Position numbers and translations under genes: made by a program. The notes under the pieces were generated by a model. It did not search any database and was not told the origin of the DNA. It saw only the letters and a program-made list of their open reading frames with translations. Of a stretch of DNA of 49,825 nt, positions 1-8,400 are shown piece after piece (the stretch's first letter is position 1; each line of letters opens with the position of its first letter). Source of the stretch: Methylolobus aquaticus (GTDB taxonomy: Bacteria; Pseudomonadota; Gammaproteobacteria; Methylococcales; Methylococcaceae); contig SEYW01000019.1 of NCBI GenBank assembly GCA_004168015.1, forward strand, positions 1 through 49,825, in the 5' to 3' direction.

Positions 1-66
1 ACCCGAACCCCTCCCAGCCGACTTTCCAACTGAACCCAAACCTTCCACCCGCAAGGATCCCAAACC

Positions 67-819
67 ATGAGCACCTATGCCTCCTTCCAAGGCCGCGTCT
101 TCCTCGGCAAGCGTGATGACAATGGCCTCCCGATCGAAGTCCGTTCGCCCGGCAACGTCGCCGAGTTGAAGCTCGCGCTGAAGACGGATGTCCTGGAGCA
201 CTATGAGAGCCAGACCGGGCAGCGCTCGCTGGACCATCGCATGGTCAAGCAGAAGTCGGCCTCGGTGACCCTGACGATCGAGGAGTTCACCAAGGAGAAC
301 CTGGCGCTCGCGCTGTACGGCAGCCATGTCACCGGCACGACCGGAACAGTGACCGCGGAGCCGATCGGCGGCGCGACGCCGATCGTCGGTGATCGCTATT
401 TTCTCGCCCATCCCAAGGTCGCGTCCCTGGTGATCACGGATTCCGCCGGGACGCCGGCGACGTTGACGTTGGGTACTCACTACACCGCCGACACGGATTT
501 CGGCGCCGTCCAATTTCTGGATCTCACCGGTCACACGCTGCCGTTCAAGGCCAGCTACGCCTTCGGGGTGGCCACCGAGATCGGCATCTTCACCCAGCCG
601 CTGCCGGAGCGCTATCTGCGTCTGGAGGGCATCAACACCGCGGCCAGCAATGCCAAGGTACTGGTGGAGTTGTACCGGGTGGCCTTCGATCCGCTGAAGG
701 AGATCTCGTTCATCTCGGACGACTACAACAAGTTCGAGTTGGAAGGCTCGCTGCTGGCCGATCCGACCAAGCCGCAGGATGCGGTGCTCGGTCAATTTGG
801 GCGAATTGTGAACTTGTAG
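67..819 (+). CDS. Phage major tail tube-like protein
   Basis: A 250-residue protein read as the tail tube subunit, the protein whose stacked rings form the phage tail channel. The call rests on its size, its position directly before the chaperone, tail and tape measure genes, and its composition (soluble, beta-rich, no membrane segment, no enzyme motif). The N-terminal part describes a compact beta domain; the middle (about residues 95-185) has a Gly/Thr-rich stretch that could be an Ig-like insertion; the C-terminus ends in GQFGRIVNL. It is separated by 4 bases from the hydrolase gene behind it, so both probably lie in one tail operon whose promoter is left of the window. A tail terminator or completion protein is a less likely alternative. 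Confidence 0.6.
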   Translation: MSTYASFQGRVFLGKRDDNGLPIEVRSPGNVAELKLALKTDVLEHYESQTGQRSLDHRMVKQKSASVTLTIEEFTKENLALALYGSHVTGTTGTVTAEPIGGATPIVGDRYFLAHPKVASLVITDSAGTPATLTLGTHYTADTDFGAVQFLDLTGHTLPFKASYAFGVATEIGIFTQPLPERYLRLEGINTAASNAKVLVELYRVAFDPLKEISFISDDYNKFELEGSLLADPTKPQDAVLGQFGRIVNL

Positions 820-823
820 TGCC

Positions 824-1351
824 ATGGCCAAGCTCCCTGAAGCCTATGCCTGGCTGGCCGAAGAACCCGGGCCCCGCATGCTGGCCGAGGCATTGAAGCT
901 CTACGGCACCGCGGAAAGGGCCGGCGCCGCCAACAACCCGACCATCATCAATTGGGCCGGCGAATGCGGTGTCGCCGGCTACGGCGCGGACTGCGTGCCG
1001 TGGTGTGGGCTGTTCCTGGCCACCGTCGCACACCGCGCCGGGAAGACGCTGCCTGACAAGCCCCTGTGGGCGCGGGATTGGCTGAACTGGGGCACTGCGG
1101 TACAGATTCCGGAACTCGGCGATGTGCTCGTGTTCTCGCGCGAGGGCGGCGGTCATGTCGGACTGTACGTCGGCGAAGACACCGGAACCTATCACGTCCT
1201 GGGCGGCAATCAGGGCGATGCGGTAACCATCCGGCGGCTGGCGAAGAACCGGCTGTTGGGCGCGCGCCGGTTTTACCGGGTCGGGCCGCCAGCGAATGTG
1301 CGCCGGGTGCAATTGCGCGTCTCGGGCGCGCTGTCGACGAATGAAGCCTGA
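824..1351 (+). CDS. Phage peptidoglycan hydrolase, TIGR02594/CHAP-like
   Basis: A 175-residue cysteine peptidase/amidase-like protein expected to cut cell wall peptide cross-links. The catalytic Cys is seen in PWCGLF (Cys61) and the His in GGHVGLYVG (His111), with Asn129 in GGNQGD as the likely third residue; this order is typical of NlpC/P60 and CHAP folds. The leading segment matches the short domain seen before the Cys in the TIGR02594 family. There is no signal peptide, so export needs the holin at 18359 or delivery as a tail part. It lies among tail genes, 17 kb from the holin, so it may serve as a tail-associated lysin used at entry instead of, or as well as, the release endolysin. Confidence 0.75.
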   Translation: MAKLPEAYAWLAEEPGPRMLAEALKLYGTAERAGAANNPTIINWAGECGVAGYGADCVPWCGLFLATVAHRAGKTLPDKPLWARDWLNWGTAVQIPELGDVLVFSREGGGHVGLYVGEDTGTYHVLGGNQGDAVTIRRLAKNRLLGARRFYRVGPPANVRRVQLRVSGALSTNEA

Positions 1352-1360
1352 GGCAAATCA

Positions 1361-1771
1361 ATGGAAACGAATGAACTCGAGGTGTTGGTGCCGCCGTTGG
1401 TTGAACTCACCATCGGTGGCGAGACGCTGACCCTGGCACCGCTGAAGGTCGGTCAATTGCCGGCGTTCCTTCGCGCGGTCGGACCGATCCTGCAGAAACT
1501 CACCGCGCCGGAGATCGACTGGCTGACGTTGTTGGGCCTCCGGGGAGACGATCTGCTGACCGCGCTGGCGATCGCGACCAACAAGCCACGCGCCTGGATC
1601 GATGACCTGCCCGCCGACGAGGCGATCCTGCTGGCCGCCAAAGTGCTGGAGGTGAATGCCGATTTTTTTACCCGGACGGTGCTGCCGAAGCTCGACGGGC
1701 TGTTTACGAAGGGACTGATCGGCGGGCAGCCAACACCGGAGCCGGCTGGTTCGACGCCGTCCAATGGCTGA
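1361..1771 (+). CDS. Tail assembly chaperone, G-like short form
   Basis: A 136-residue acidic helical protein. Position between tail tube and tape measure, small size and a continuing -1 frame behind it match the G protein of the lambda G/GT pair, which binds the tape measure protein and recruits tail tube subunits. The residues TIGGETLTLAPLKVGQ near the start are typical of such phage proteins, and the C-terminal tail (PEPAGSTPSNG) is low-complexity, as expected beyond a shift site. A T7 run at 1663-1669 sits in frame as GAT TTT TTT. The function is inferred from layout; no direct domain hit can be claimed. Confidence 0.6.
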   Translation: METNELEVLVPPLVELTIGGETLTLAPLKVGQLPAFLRAVGPILQKLTAPEIDWLTLLGLRGDDLLTALAIATNKPRAWIDDLPADEAILLAAKVLEVNADFFTRTVLPKLDGLFTKGLIGGQPTPEPAGSTPSNG

Positions 1772-1968
1772 CCAGCCACGGGCATCGGTTACCTGACATC
1801 CTCGAGTACACGCTGCCGCAGGTGAGAGGGTTCCTGGCGGCGATTGAGCGGCGGGAGGCTGAAGCGGATGCGCGGTTGCTGTCGCTGATCGCCATCGGCA
1901 CGCGCAGTGAGGCGAAGCATCTTGAACGGACGCTCGAACGACTGGGACGGGCTTCCGAGAAGCCATGA
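1361..1968 (+). CDS. Tail assembly chaperone, GT-like -1 frameshift product
   Basis: Proposed long form made by a -1 slip on the T7 run, joining 1361-1669 to 1669-1968 for about 202 residues. The -1 frame has no stop from the slip site to the TGA at 1966, and its distal part (WFDAVQWLTSHGHRLPD, then a helical charged stretch ending LERLGRASEKP) reads like protein, unlike the other frames. In lambda-like phages the extra T domain lets the chaperone hold tail tube subunits. The stop overlaps the ATG of the next gene (ATGA). An alternative is that the distal part is a separate gene without a good start codon. Confidence 0.55.
1663..1669 (+). other. Candidate -1 ribosomal slippery site (T7)
   Basis: Seven T residues placed as GAT TTT TTT in the chaperone frame, which fits the X XXY YYZ rule with all tRNA contacts kept after a one-base backward slip. 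It lies about 100 bases before the short-form stop. I did not identify a firm downstream pseudoknot by eye. Confidence 0.55.
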
Positions 1969-2609
1969 AAATCTCCGTCCGAATCGATAGCGCTGCGGCG
2001 CAAGCGCAACTGCGGCGCTGGGGTGGTGAGTACCGGGCCAAGGTCCGCGCCGCGGTGCAGCGTGCCATGACCACCGAGGCCACGGAAATCCGCGCGGAAG
2101 TCCGTCGGCATGTGGGCGGCCGGATGGCGGTCGTTCGGAAGTCCTTTCTCAAGAGCCTTTCGGCGCGGGTGCTGGAGAAAGATCCGAACCGTTTGCCGGC
2201 ACTGCATGTAGGCTCGCGCATTCCCTGGTCGGGGATCCACGAGTCCGGAGGCACGATCACCGGCCGCATGCTGATTCCGCTGCACGGGCGGGTCGGCCGC
2301 AAGCGCTTCAAGGCCCAGATCGCCGAACTGATGCGCGGCGGCAACGCGTATTTCGTGCGCAACGCCAAGGGCCACACGGTGTTGATGGCTGAGAACATCC
2401 GCGAGCACGATCGGCCGCTGGCGGGCTTCAAGCGCCGCTACCGCAAGGCCGAGGGCATCCAGCGACTGAAGCGCGGAGCGGACATCCCGATCGCGGTGCT
2501 GGTCCCGAAGGTCGTGCTCAGGAAGCGACTGGATGTCGCGCGGCTGGTGGCGGGGCGGGTGCCAACGTTGGTGGGGGTGATCGAGAGCAGCGTTCGTGGG
2601 GTGTCGTGA
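1965..2609 (+). CDS. Phage tail-region protein, DUF6441-like
   Basis: A 214-residue, strongly basic protein with no membrane segment or signal peptide. Its start overlaps the stop of the frameshifted chaperone frame by four bases (ATGA), so translation is probably coupled. The sequence (RIDSAAAQAQLRRWGGEY at the start, then a helix rich in Arg and Ala, then PWSGIHESGGTI) resembles phage minor tail proteins of the DUF6441 or HK97-gp10-like type, which act at the tail completion or neck stage. The name is from memory and the exact role is not visible. It is followed at once by a very small ORF. Confidence 0.5.
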   Translation: MKISVRIDSAAAQAQLRRWGGEYRAKVRAAVQRAMTTEATEIRAEVRRHVGGRMAVVRKSFLKSLSARVLEKDPNRLPALHVGSRIPWSGIHESGGTITGRMLIPLHGRVGRKRFKAQIAELMRGGNAYFVRNAKGHTVLMAENIREHDRPLAGFKRRYRKAEGIQRLKRGADIPIAVLVPKVVLRKRLDVARLVAGRVPTLVGVIESSVRGVS

Positions 2610-2613
2610 TCAA

Positions 2614-2727
2614 ATGTCCGAAGATCTTTCGGTGGGCGAACGGTGGCTTCACCTTGGCATCCGCGAACTCGGCTACCGCGAAGGACACATCCAAGTCAAT
2701 AAGCAAGACCTCCTGGCTGACCAATAA
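2614..2727 (+). CDS. Small phage ORF, 37 residues, unknown function
   Basis: ATG at 2614 and TAA at 2725 enclose a 37-residue acidic peptide starting MSEDLSVGERWLHLGIREL and ending in a charged tail (KQDLLADQ). It begins 4 bases after the preceding tail gene, in the same direction, and its composition is protein-like (Trp, His, Tyr spread among Glu, Leu and Arg). Other frames over the same stretch read as Ser/Lys-rich nonsense. It may be a small tail-cluster protein, or the front end of a longer gene cut when the minus-strand metal genes were inserted just behind it. Confidence 0.4.
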   Translation: MSEDLSVGERWLHLGIRELGYREGHIQVNKQDLLADQ

Positions 2728-2928
2728 GTGCTTTCGACCCGTTTCGGTCATGCAATGCTGCGAGCTAAATAACCGGAATCACGCACGCGGACTGGCACAC
2801 ATCACCGTGACACGCTGGTCGATCAAGCCGATACAGTATGCTCGGAACGTGGCTCGGGGCCTTCGATACCCTCGCTCGTGCGACAGCGCGCGTGTCCATT
2901 GATTCATCGGCTTTGCGCTTTCGGGGGA

Positions 2929-4212
2929 TCAACGCGAGTCGAGGTATCTCCACAGGGCCAGCAGCGCTTGGTGTCCGCGCTCTATCCACTGTCCGACCCG
3001 CTGCTGGAACGGCGCAGAGGCTGTTGCCGCGCCGCCCGTTTCGCGGGAGGGCGGCGTATCCACCACAATGAAGCTGCCAGGAATCACGCCCATCGAGCAA
3101 CTCCAGGGTACGACGCCCGGCTCGGTCGGCGTGAATTCTATCGTCTGCTGCCCGGGCTGGAGCGTGAACGTCAACCCATACGCCGGCACCACGATGCTTC
3201 GGTTGCACTCATTCAGTTCCTTGCCGTCGATCACCCATTTCACCGGCACCCCTTTGCGCAGAGTGAATTGGTTGGGTGAATAGCGGCCCACCAACACTTC
3301 CATCCGGATCATTTGTTCCGTTTCGGACAGCGCGGTGTCTGCCGCGACCGGCGCCAGCATCTGCGACACGCGTGCCGCCAGGGCATCGAAAGCCATACCC
3401 GACCCGGCCAGTGCCAACCCGCGGTTCAGCATGACGGCGCCGAGCACCACGACGATCACCCCCGAGGCTTTCAGCAGCTTCGGGGTTAGGTTCGTCGACA
3501 AGAGGCTGGCGAGAAAGCCGAAGCCCAACAACAGCGGCAACGTGCCGAGGCCAAAGAAGAACAACGTCGCCGCGCCGTCAAAAGCGCTGCCGGTGCCTGC
3601 GGCCATGACATACATGGCCTGCAACGGCCCACAGATGATCATCAGTCCATTCAGCAGACCGACGACAAAGGGCTGATTCCGGTGTTTCCGGTATTCGGTA
3701 CCCACGAAACGCATGAGGAACTGCGGCGTCCGGATGTGGAAGCGTCGTAGCGACGGAAAGAGGTTCAGCATGTGCAGGCCGAACAGAATCAGGAACACGC
3801 CCGAGGCCACGCCGACTGCCGACTGCATCGGCGGCGTAAAGGCAATGACATCGCCGAGTGCGCCAAACAGACCACCGATGACGGTATAGGAGAGCGTTTT
3901 CCCAACGCCGTAGAGCAGATGGGATACGTGGGATCGCCTGCCCGCGGTAGCATCCTGGGTCGTGTAGCCGACGATTAGGGGCCCGCACATCCCGACGCAA
4001 TGAAAGCCGGTCAAGAAGCCGACCAGGAACAGCAAGCCATAGCTTATATCCCGTTCGAGCTTGGGCAGATCCGCGCGGCTTGCGAGCCAGCGGTCGAGGC
4101 AGAAAATCAACCCGATACCGGCAATGGCCAGGATGATCGCGACTGTTCTCGTGTACATTCGGCGCCGGCTGGTACGACCGGACCGCGGCTTGTCAGGGGA
4201 ACGGCTGTTCAT
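2929..4212 (-). CDS. TauE/SafE-type membrane protein fused to a cupredoxin-like domain
   Basis: A 427-residue inner membrane protein. After a basic N-terminus and one anchor helix (about 22-43) comes a six-to-seven-helix DsbD/TauE-like core with the paired Cys motif HCVGMCGP (71-78) and a second CGP (194-196). The C-terminal 120 residues form a cupredoxin-like domain with probable metal ligands Cys336 (NECNRS) and Cys372/Met374 (PWSCSMGVIPGSF). Such fusions are usually linked to copper or other soft-metal handling; the transported substrate is not known. The gene is transcribed against the tail genes and follows the CDF-like transporter gene at 5299, so the pair looks like a metal-tolerance unit inserted into the phage tail cluster. 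Confidence 0.75.
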   Translation of the reverse strand: MNSRSPDKPRSGRTSRRRMYTRTVAIILAIAGIGLIFCLDRWLASRADLPKLERDISYGLLFLVGFLTGFHCVGMCGPLIVGYTTQDATAGRRSHVSHLLYGVGKTLSYTVIGGLFGALGDVIAFTPPMQSAVGVASGVFLILFGLHMLNLFPSLRRFHIRTPQFLMRFVGTEYRKHRNQPFVVGLLNGLMIICGPLQAMYVMAAGTGSAFDGAATLFFFGLGTLPLLLGFGFLASLLSTNLTPKLLKASGVIVVVLGAVMLNRGLALAGSGMAFDALAARVSQMLAPVAADTALSETEQMIRMEVLVGRYSPNQFTLRKGVPVKWVIDGKELNECNRSIVVPAYGLTFTLQPGQQTIEFTPTEPGVVPWSCSMGVIPGSFIVVDTPPSRETGGAATASAPFQQRVGQWIERGHQALLALWRYLDSR

Positions 4213-4396
4213 GAGTATCCCTGTCGCGGTGTCGTGACGGCCGCGCAGCGGGTGGATTGCCTTCGGAGACGGTTACCGGGGACGGACAGGAACGACACCC
4301 ATCGACCTGAAGTTTGCCGGTGGCAAGGTGAGAAGCAGTGCATTCCCGGCCACCCGTCCTGTGCACCCGCGGCTTCAGATAAATTGGAGAACTGGA

Positions 4397-5299
4397 TCAA
4401 GCTTGAAGTCGCAGAATGCGACGCGCCCCATTCAGCACCAGCAACGCAATGAGGGTCCCAATGACCAAATCAGGTTGATTCGATCCCGTCCACGCGACCA
4501 GCAGCGCTGCCGCGATAACGCCGAGGTTGGCCAGCACGTCGTTGGTCGAGAAGATCCAGCTGGCTTGCATATGCACGCCGCCGTTGCGGTGACGTGCCAA
4601 CACGATCAGGCACGTGACATTGGCCACCAACGCCGCCAGCGCGGTACCCAGCATGAGCGGTGGCTCCGGGTCGCTGCCGAAAATAAAGCGCCGCAAGACC
4701 TCAGAGAGTGCGCCGAGAGCCAGCAACATCTGCAACCAACCGGCGAAACGGGCTGATCTCAACTGGTGGCTGGCATCACGCCCCACCGCATAGAGCGCCA
4801 GCCCATACACCGCGGCGTCGGCAAACATATCCAGCGAGTCAGCGATCAGTCCGGTGGACTGTGCAAGCCACCCACTGGTCATTTCGGCGACGAACATCAC
4901 GCCGTTGATGCCAAGGAGCCATTGCAGAGCCGCCGCCTCTTGCGGGGCCGATGGCTGCGGCGCGGCGCTGACGTTTTCGGGGGCGAGAGTGCTCGTCGTA
5001 GAGGCACGTAGCGTTGACCCCAGGCCGAGTTTCCGCAGTTGTTCGGCAATGTCTTCGACGGGTCCGTCGTGCAGGACCCGCAATTCGCGGTGGCTGAGAT
5101 CAAACTCCAAACGAACCAAACCCGGCGTCTTGTCCAACGCCATACGGATTAGGCGCTCCTCGGACGGACAATCCATTTTGGGGATGGAGAACAGGCTGGC
5201 GGTCGTCAACCGGTCGGCCGACGCTCCAGTCACCGCGAGGGGCGTGCTCTGGTCTAGCGATGCCGAGGTGCATCCGCATGAGTTCTGGCATGAGGTCAT
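4397..5299 (-). CDS. CDF-like heavy metal transporter with metal-binding N-terminus
   Basis: A 300-residue membrane protein of the cation diffusion facilitator superfamily. The ATG at 5299 gives an N-terminus with clustered Cys (Cys4, Cys8, Cys10), followed by an HMA-like domain (35-97) with a single Cys in KMDCPSEE, then the transmembrane part from about residue 125. Helix 2 carries the acidic site as ADSLDMFAD (Asp157, Asp161), where zinc-type members have HxxxD; helix 5 keeps Asp254, but the usual His is Phe250. The C-terminal cytoplasmic domain of classic CDFs is missing. Efflux or sequestration of a heavy metal is inferred. A longer reading frame upstream exists only as an antisense extension into the tape measure gene. 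Confidence 0.75.
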   Translation of the reverse strand: MTSCQNSCGCTSASLDQSTPLAVTGASADRLTTASLFSIPKMDCPSEERLIRMALDKTPGLVRLEFDLSHRELRVLHDGPVEDIAEQLRKLGLGSTLRASTTSTLAPENVSAAPQPSAPQEAAALQWLLGINGVMFVAEMTSGWLAQSTGLIADSLDMFADAAVYGLALYAVGRDASHQLRSARFAGWLQMLLALGALSEVLRRFIFGSDPEPPLMLGTALAALVANVTCLIVLARHRNGGVHMQASWIFSTNDVLANLGVIAAALLVAWTGSNQPDLVIGTLIALLVLNGARRILRLQA

Positions 5300-5459
5300 G
5301 GGCGCTGACTTTGTCTGAAGGCCATTCTTCGAGTTACTGAGGCCGATTGTAAGGTATCGGCCCGGAGCCGATGAGAACTGACTGAATCCAACGGCTCTGA
5401 GATGGGGGAGCCGTTCCGCTTGAATCCCAACGGCTGACACACGAATCGCCAAGATCCTC

Positions 5460-8400
5460 ATGCCCCCCAACCGCATCAGCATTCTCGTCGCCCTGGAGGG
5501 TTCGGACGAGGGGCTGAAGCGCGCCTTGCGTTCAGCTGAGCGCAGCCTCGGTGAACTGTCCGTATCGGCCAAGACTGCCGGGGAAAAGGCCACCGCCGGC
5601 GTCGCTGAGGTCAAGGCAGGGATGGCGGCCTTCGGCGACCAGGTCAACCGCGCCAAAGGCCAACTCCTCGCCTTCCTGACGATCAGCTGGGCCGCCGGCA
5701 AGGTGCAGGAGATCGTCCAGGTCGCCGACGCCTGGAACCAGATGGCAGCGCGGCTGAAGCTGGCCACCGCGGGGCAGCGAGAGTTCTCTATCGCGCAGCG
5801 CGAGCTGTTCGCCATCGCCCAACGCATCGGTGTGCCGCTGCAGGAGACCGCGACCCTTTACGGCAAGCTGCAGAAGGCCGTGCGTGGGTTGGGCTTGGAG
5901 CAGCAGGATGCCTTGGCGCTGACCGAGAGCATCTCGCAGGCGCTGCGGATTTCGGGTGCCTCGACCGCCGAAGCGCAAGCGGCACTGCTGCAATTCGGCC
6001 AAGCGCTGGCCGCCGGTGTGCTCCGGGGCGAGGAGTTCAACTCGGTCGTCGAGAACAGTCCGCGCCTGGCGCAGGCGTTGGCCGATGGTCTGAACGTCCC
6101 GATCGGCCGGCTGCGCAAACTGGCCGAGGAAGGCCGTCTGACCGCCGATGTCGTGGTCCGGGCGCTGATGAGCCAGAAAGACATCCTGGCGGCCGAGTAT
6201 GCCCAGCTGCCGCAGACGGTTAGCCAAGCCTTTCAGCGACTCAGCAACGCCTTCGGTCAGTGGCTGAATCAGGTCGACACCGCCACCGGGTTCACGCGTT
6301 CACTTGCCGCGGCACTGACCTCGCTCAGCGAGCACCTCGATACGGTCATGGCCTGGCTCAAACGCCTCGCCGAAGTCGGACTGGCCGTCCTGATCTATCG
6401 CCTACTCCCCGCCCTGATCACCGCCTGGGAAACGGTCGGCGTCGCCGCGGTCACCGCAGCCCACGCCAGCGCGGCCGCGTGGCTCACCGTCAACCAGTCA
6501 CTGTCCGCCGCCGTGGCCTCGCTCGGCGTGCTCCGCACTGCGTTCGCCACCCTGGGCGCGTTCGCGGTCGGCTGGGAGATCGGCACCTGGTTGTCGGAAC
6601 AGTTCGTCGTCGCGCGTCGCGCCGGCATCGCGATGGTGGAACTGCTGCTCAAAGGCTTCGAGCAACTGCAGTACCGATGGGAGGTGTTTGCCGCCCTGTT
6701 CACGGCCGACCGGATCAGTGAGGCGACCCGGCGCCATCAGGTGCGTCTGGCCGAGATGAACCGCATCTTCGCCGAGATGATCGCCGACGCCACGAAGGGC
6801 ACGGCCGCTGCCCAGACCGCGATGACCACCGCCGCTGCCACCGCGGAAGAGATCACCCAACGTCTCGCCGCCGTCCGCCAAGGGACGCAGGAATCGGTCG
6901 GGCGTGGGGCCGAAGCCGTCCATGCGGCACTGGACAAGCTCAAGACGCGCCTGACCACGGTCGAACAGACCGCCACGCAAGCGAGCCAGACCGCGAATGA
7001 CGCGACGGCGAAGATGGCCGAGGGCTATCGCAGCCTGACGTCGGTGGTCGAGAGCACGCTGCAACAGCAAGTCGCCGCCGTCCAGGCGCGCTACGCGCAG
7101 GAGCAGGCGGCGCTGGAGACGACCCGGCAGTCGGAAGCGATCAAGCTCACGCGATCGACGCAACTGCTGACCGACGCCCTGGCCGAACAGACCCGGCTGC
7201 GTCAGCAAGCGACCGCCGACACGCTGGTTCTGCTGGAGCAGGAGTCGCTGGCCCGTCTGGAAGCCGCTCGTCGTCACGGTGTGGCCGAAGCCGAACGCGA
7301 AGCCAATGTGCAGCGGGTCGAGAACGAGATTCTGGCGACGCGCCGGCAGACGCTGCTGGTCGCCGTCGCCGAGTATCGGCAGCACATCGACGCGCTGAAT
7401 GCCGAGGCCAATCGGCATCTGTCGGAGATCCAGCGGATCGAGGAGCAGAAGCGGCTGCTGTCGCTCAGCACCGAGGAGCGCATCCGCGAGATCCTGCGCC
7501 AGGGCATGAGCGAAGCCCAGGCGCTCGAGGACCGCAAACGCCAGATCGCTGAGTACCAGGCCGCGGCCAGGGCGCAACTCGCGGCCGGCGAGTTCGAGCA
7601 GTCGCGGCAGTTCGCACAGAAGGCGCTGGATCTCGCGGCGCAAGTTGCCAGCAGCCAGGCCTCAGACGCCCGGCGCAGCACCGAGGCGCGACGCCAGTCC
7701 GAGCAGGCGGCGACCCAGGCGATCGCACTCGAAGCCCAGTCCCGTGACGCCTACCGGCGCAAGGAGTACGCGACGGCGGTGCAACTGCACCGACAGGCCG
7801 AAGCGCTGCGGACCGAGAGCGCGCAAAAGGAGCGCGAGGCCGATCAGACCGCGGTGGTCGGCAAGCAGCAAGTCAATCAGGCGATCGGCCAGATCCGCAC
7901 CTCGGAAGACCTGCTCCGGCAGGCACTGGAAGGCGAAGCCCGTGCGCATCAGACTGCGGCACAGACCGCCGTCTCCGCCCGTGAGTCCATCCGCCAAACG
8001 CTGACTGCCACCGCCGCCGAGATCGAGCAAGTCACCACCCGGCTACGGCAGGGTGTCACAGTCACGATCGACGCCGACACCGCCCGGTTCGATCAGGCGA
8101 TCTTTGCGCTCGATCGAACGCTGAGCGAGAAGGGCTACCTGCTGGCGATCCAGGCCGATCTGACCCAAGCCGAACGCCAGTTGCAGGATTACGCCGCGCG
8201 CCTCAAGGCGGGCGAGACGCTGCCGGTCGATGCCGATGTGACTAAGGCCCAAGCCGCCCTGGTCCGGCTCAAGACGTATGCCGAGGAACACGCCGAGTTC
8301 GAACTGAGTGTGGTCACGGCCAAGGCCGAGACGGCGCTCAGCAATGTCGCGCGGCAGATCCAAGCGCTGAGCCAGCTCGAGACCGAGTCGCGTCATCTGG

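Noticed and set aside
2606..2902. 98-codon frame over the end of the tail genes
   Set aside because: Ser/Lys-rich and unlike a protein; the overlapping 37-codon frame at 2614 is more convincing.
5300..5827. Upstream extension of the CDF-like gene by 176 codons
   Set aside because: The extension lies antisense over the start of the tape measure gene and reads as Ser/Ala/Arg-rich shadow sequence; the Cys-rich start at 5299 is natural.
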